Part shown: in pieces, positions 32,314 through 32,385 of the stretch
Layout of the letters: the number at the start of each line of letters is the position of its first letter
How positions within the stretch are numbered: the stretch's first letter is position 1
From: an uncultured Bacilli bacterium
Lineage (GTDB): Bacteria; Bacillota_I; Bacilli_A; RF39; UBA660
Reading direction: 5' to 3'
Assembly: GCA_934183185.1 (NCBI GenBank)
Contig: CAKPSO010000017.1
Location: forward strand, 1 to 32,385
DNA: 32,385 nt
Program-made: the position numbers and the translations under genes
The notes under the pieces: generated by a model
What the model was told of the DNA's origin: nothing
Seen by the model: only the letters and a program-made list of their open reading frames with translations
The model's database searches: none

Positions 32314-32385
32314 TGAACCCCGTTTCTTGGACAAAATAGAAACGAGGTTTTTATATGTCAAAATTAAGTTATGAAGACAAAATAA
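32314..32385 (+). mobile_element. Left end of a probable IS3-family (IS150-like) element, cut by the window edge
   Basis: Starting with TG at 32314, the sequence TGAACCCCGTTTCTTGGACA resembles the terminal repeats of IS3/IS150-type elements. It forms a hairpin (CCCCGTTTC with GAAACGAGG, one mismatch) followed by TTTTTA, which would also end transcription from the PBP gene. A transposase-like start codon follows. The other end and target duplication are outside the window. Confidence 0.55.
32355..32385 (+). CDS. Start of a probable IS3-family transposase helix-turn-helix protein (partial)
   Basis: ATG at 32355 with GAGG upstream opens a frame beginning MSKLSYEDKI that runs off the window. This resembles the N-terminus of IS3-family OrfA proteins, but ten residues are too few to be certain. 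Confidence 0.45.
   Translation, partial: MSKLSYEDKI

Overview
The window looks like chromosomal DNA from a very A+T-rich, spore-forming member of the Bacillota, of the Bacilli/Erysipelotrichia kind rather than a classical Bacillus. The evidence is the low G+C throughout, Firmicutes-type ribosome binding sites (AGGAGG, GAGGTGAT), sporulation genes (spoIIID, spoIIQ, spoIIR), RNA polymerase delta and an agr-type peptide signalling locus. Gene order follows, in compressed form, the Bacillus subtilis neighbourhoods hpf-secA, spoIIID-mbl, spoIIQ, ywzB, rpiB, fba-murA-rpmE, prfA-prmC-spoIIR-mntP and rpoE-argS-ywiB. The species is not identified.

Layout. 1-3553: secA, hpf and a cold-shock gene, all on the minus strand. 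3554-6800: an agr-like quorum-sensing locus, with agrB and a 41-residue agrD on the plus strand facing an agrC-like kinase and agrA-like regulator on the minus strand, and one bidirectional terminator between them. 6815-12401: a TagO/WecA-like prenyl-phosphate sugar transferase, mbl, spoIIID, spoIIQ, a DUF1146 protein, an RpiB-family isomerase, a bleomycin hydrolase-type peptidase and rpmE. 12533-21308: an SGNH hydrolase, an unknown 268-residue protein, murA, class II aldolase, mntP, a PHP phosphatase, spoIIR, prmC, prfA and pta. 21376-27258 is the most accessory part: a DExH helicase with duplicated helicase-associated domains and a 75-residue partner, then an operon of an acetyltransferase, an unknown two-helix membrane protein and an ABC transporter. 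27509-30149: rpoE (delta), argS and a DUF1934 gene. On the plus strand follow a class A penicillin-binding protein and, at the right edge, the start of a probable IS3-family element.

The core genes serve envelope growth (TagO-like, Mbl, MurA, PBP), forespore-mother cell communication (SpoIIQ, SpoIIR, SpoIIID), protein export and translation (SecA, HPF, L31, RF1, PrmC, ArgS) and central carbon flow (aldolase, Pta, RpiB family). Nearly everything is on the minus strand; agrBD, the PBP and the insertion element are exceptions.

No gap exceeds 300 bases. The longest are 3554-3842 (cold-shock leader and divergent agr control region) and 27259-27508 (promoter and repeats of the acetyltransferase operon). 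I saw no tRNA, rRNA or CRISPR. Points worth most attention: none of 34 complete genes ends in TGA; the TagO-like enzyme has lost the conserved Asp of its MGDxGS loop; the RpiB-like enzyme has Asp where the ring-opening His is expected; mntP has a terminator-like hairpin that pairs its Shine-Dalgarno with the end of the upstream gene; and 10-bp repeats flank the promoter of the acetyltransferase-membrane protein-ABC operon.
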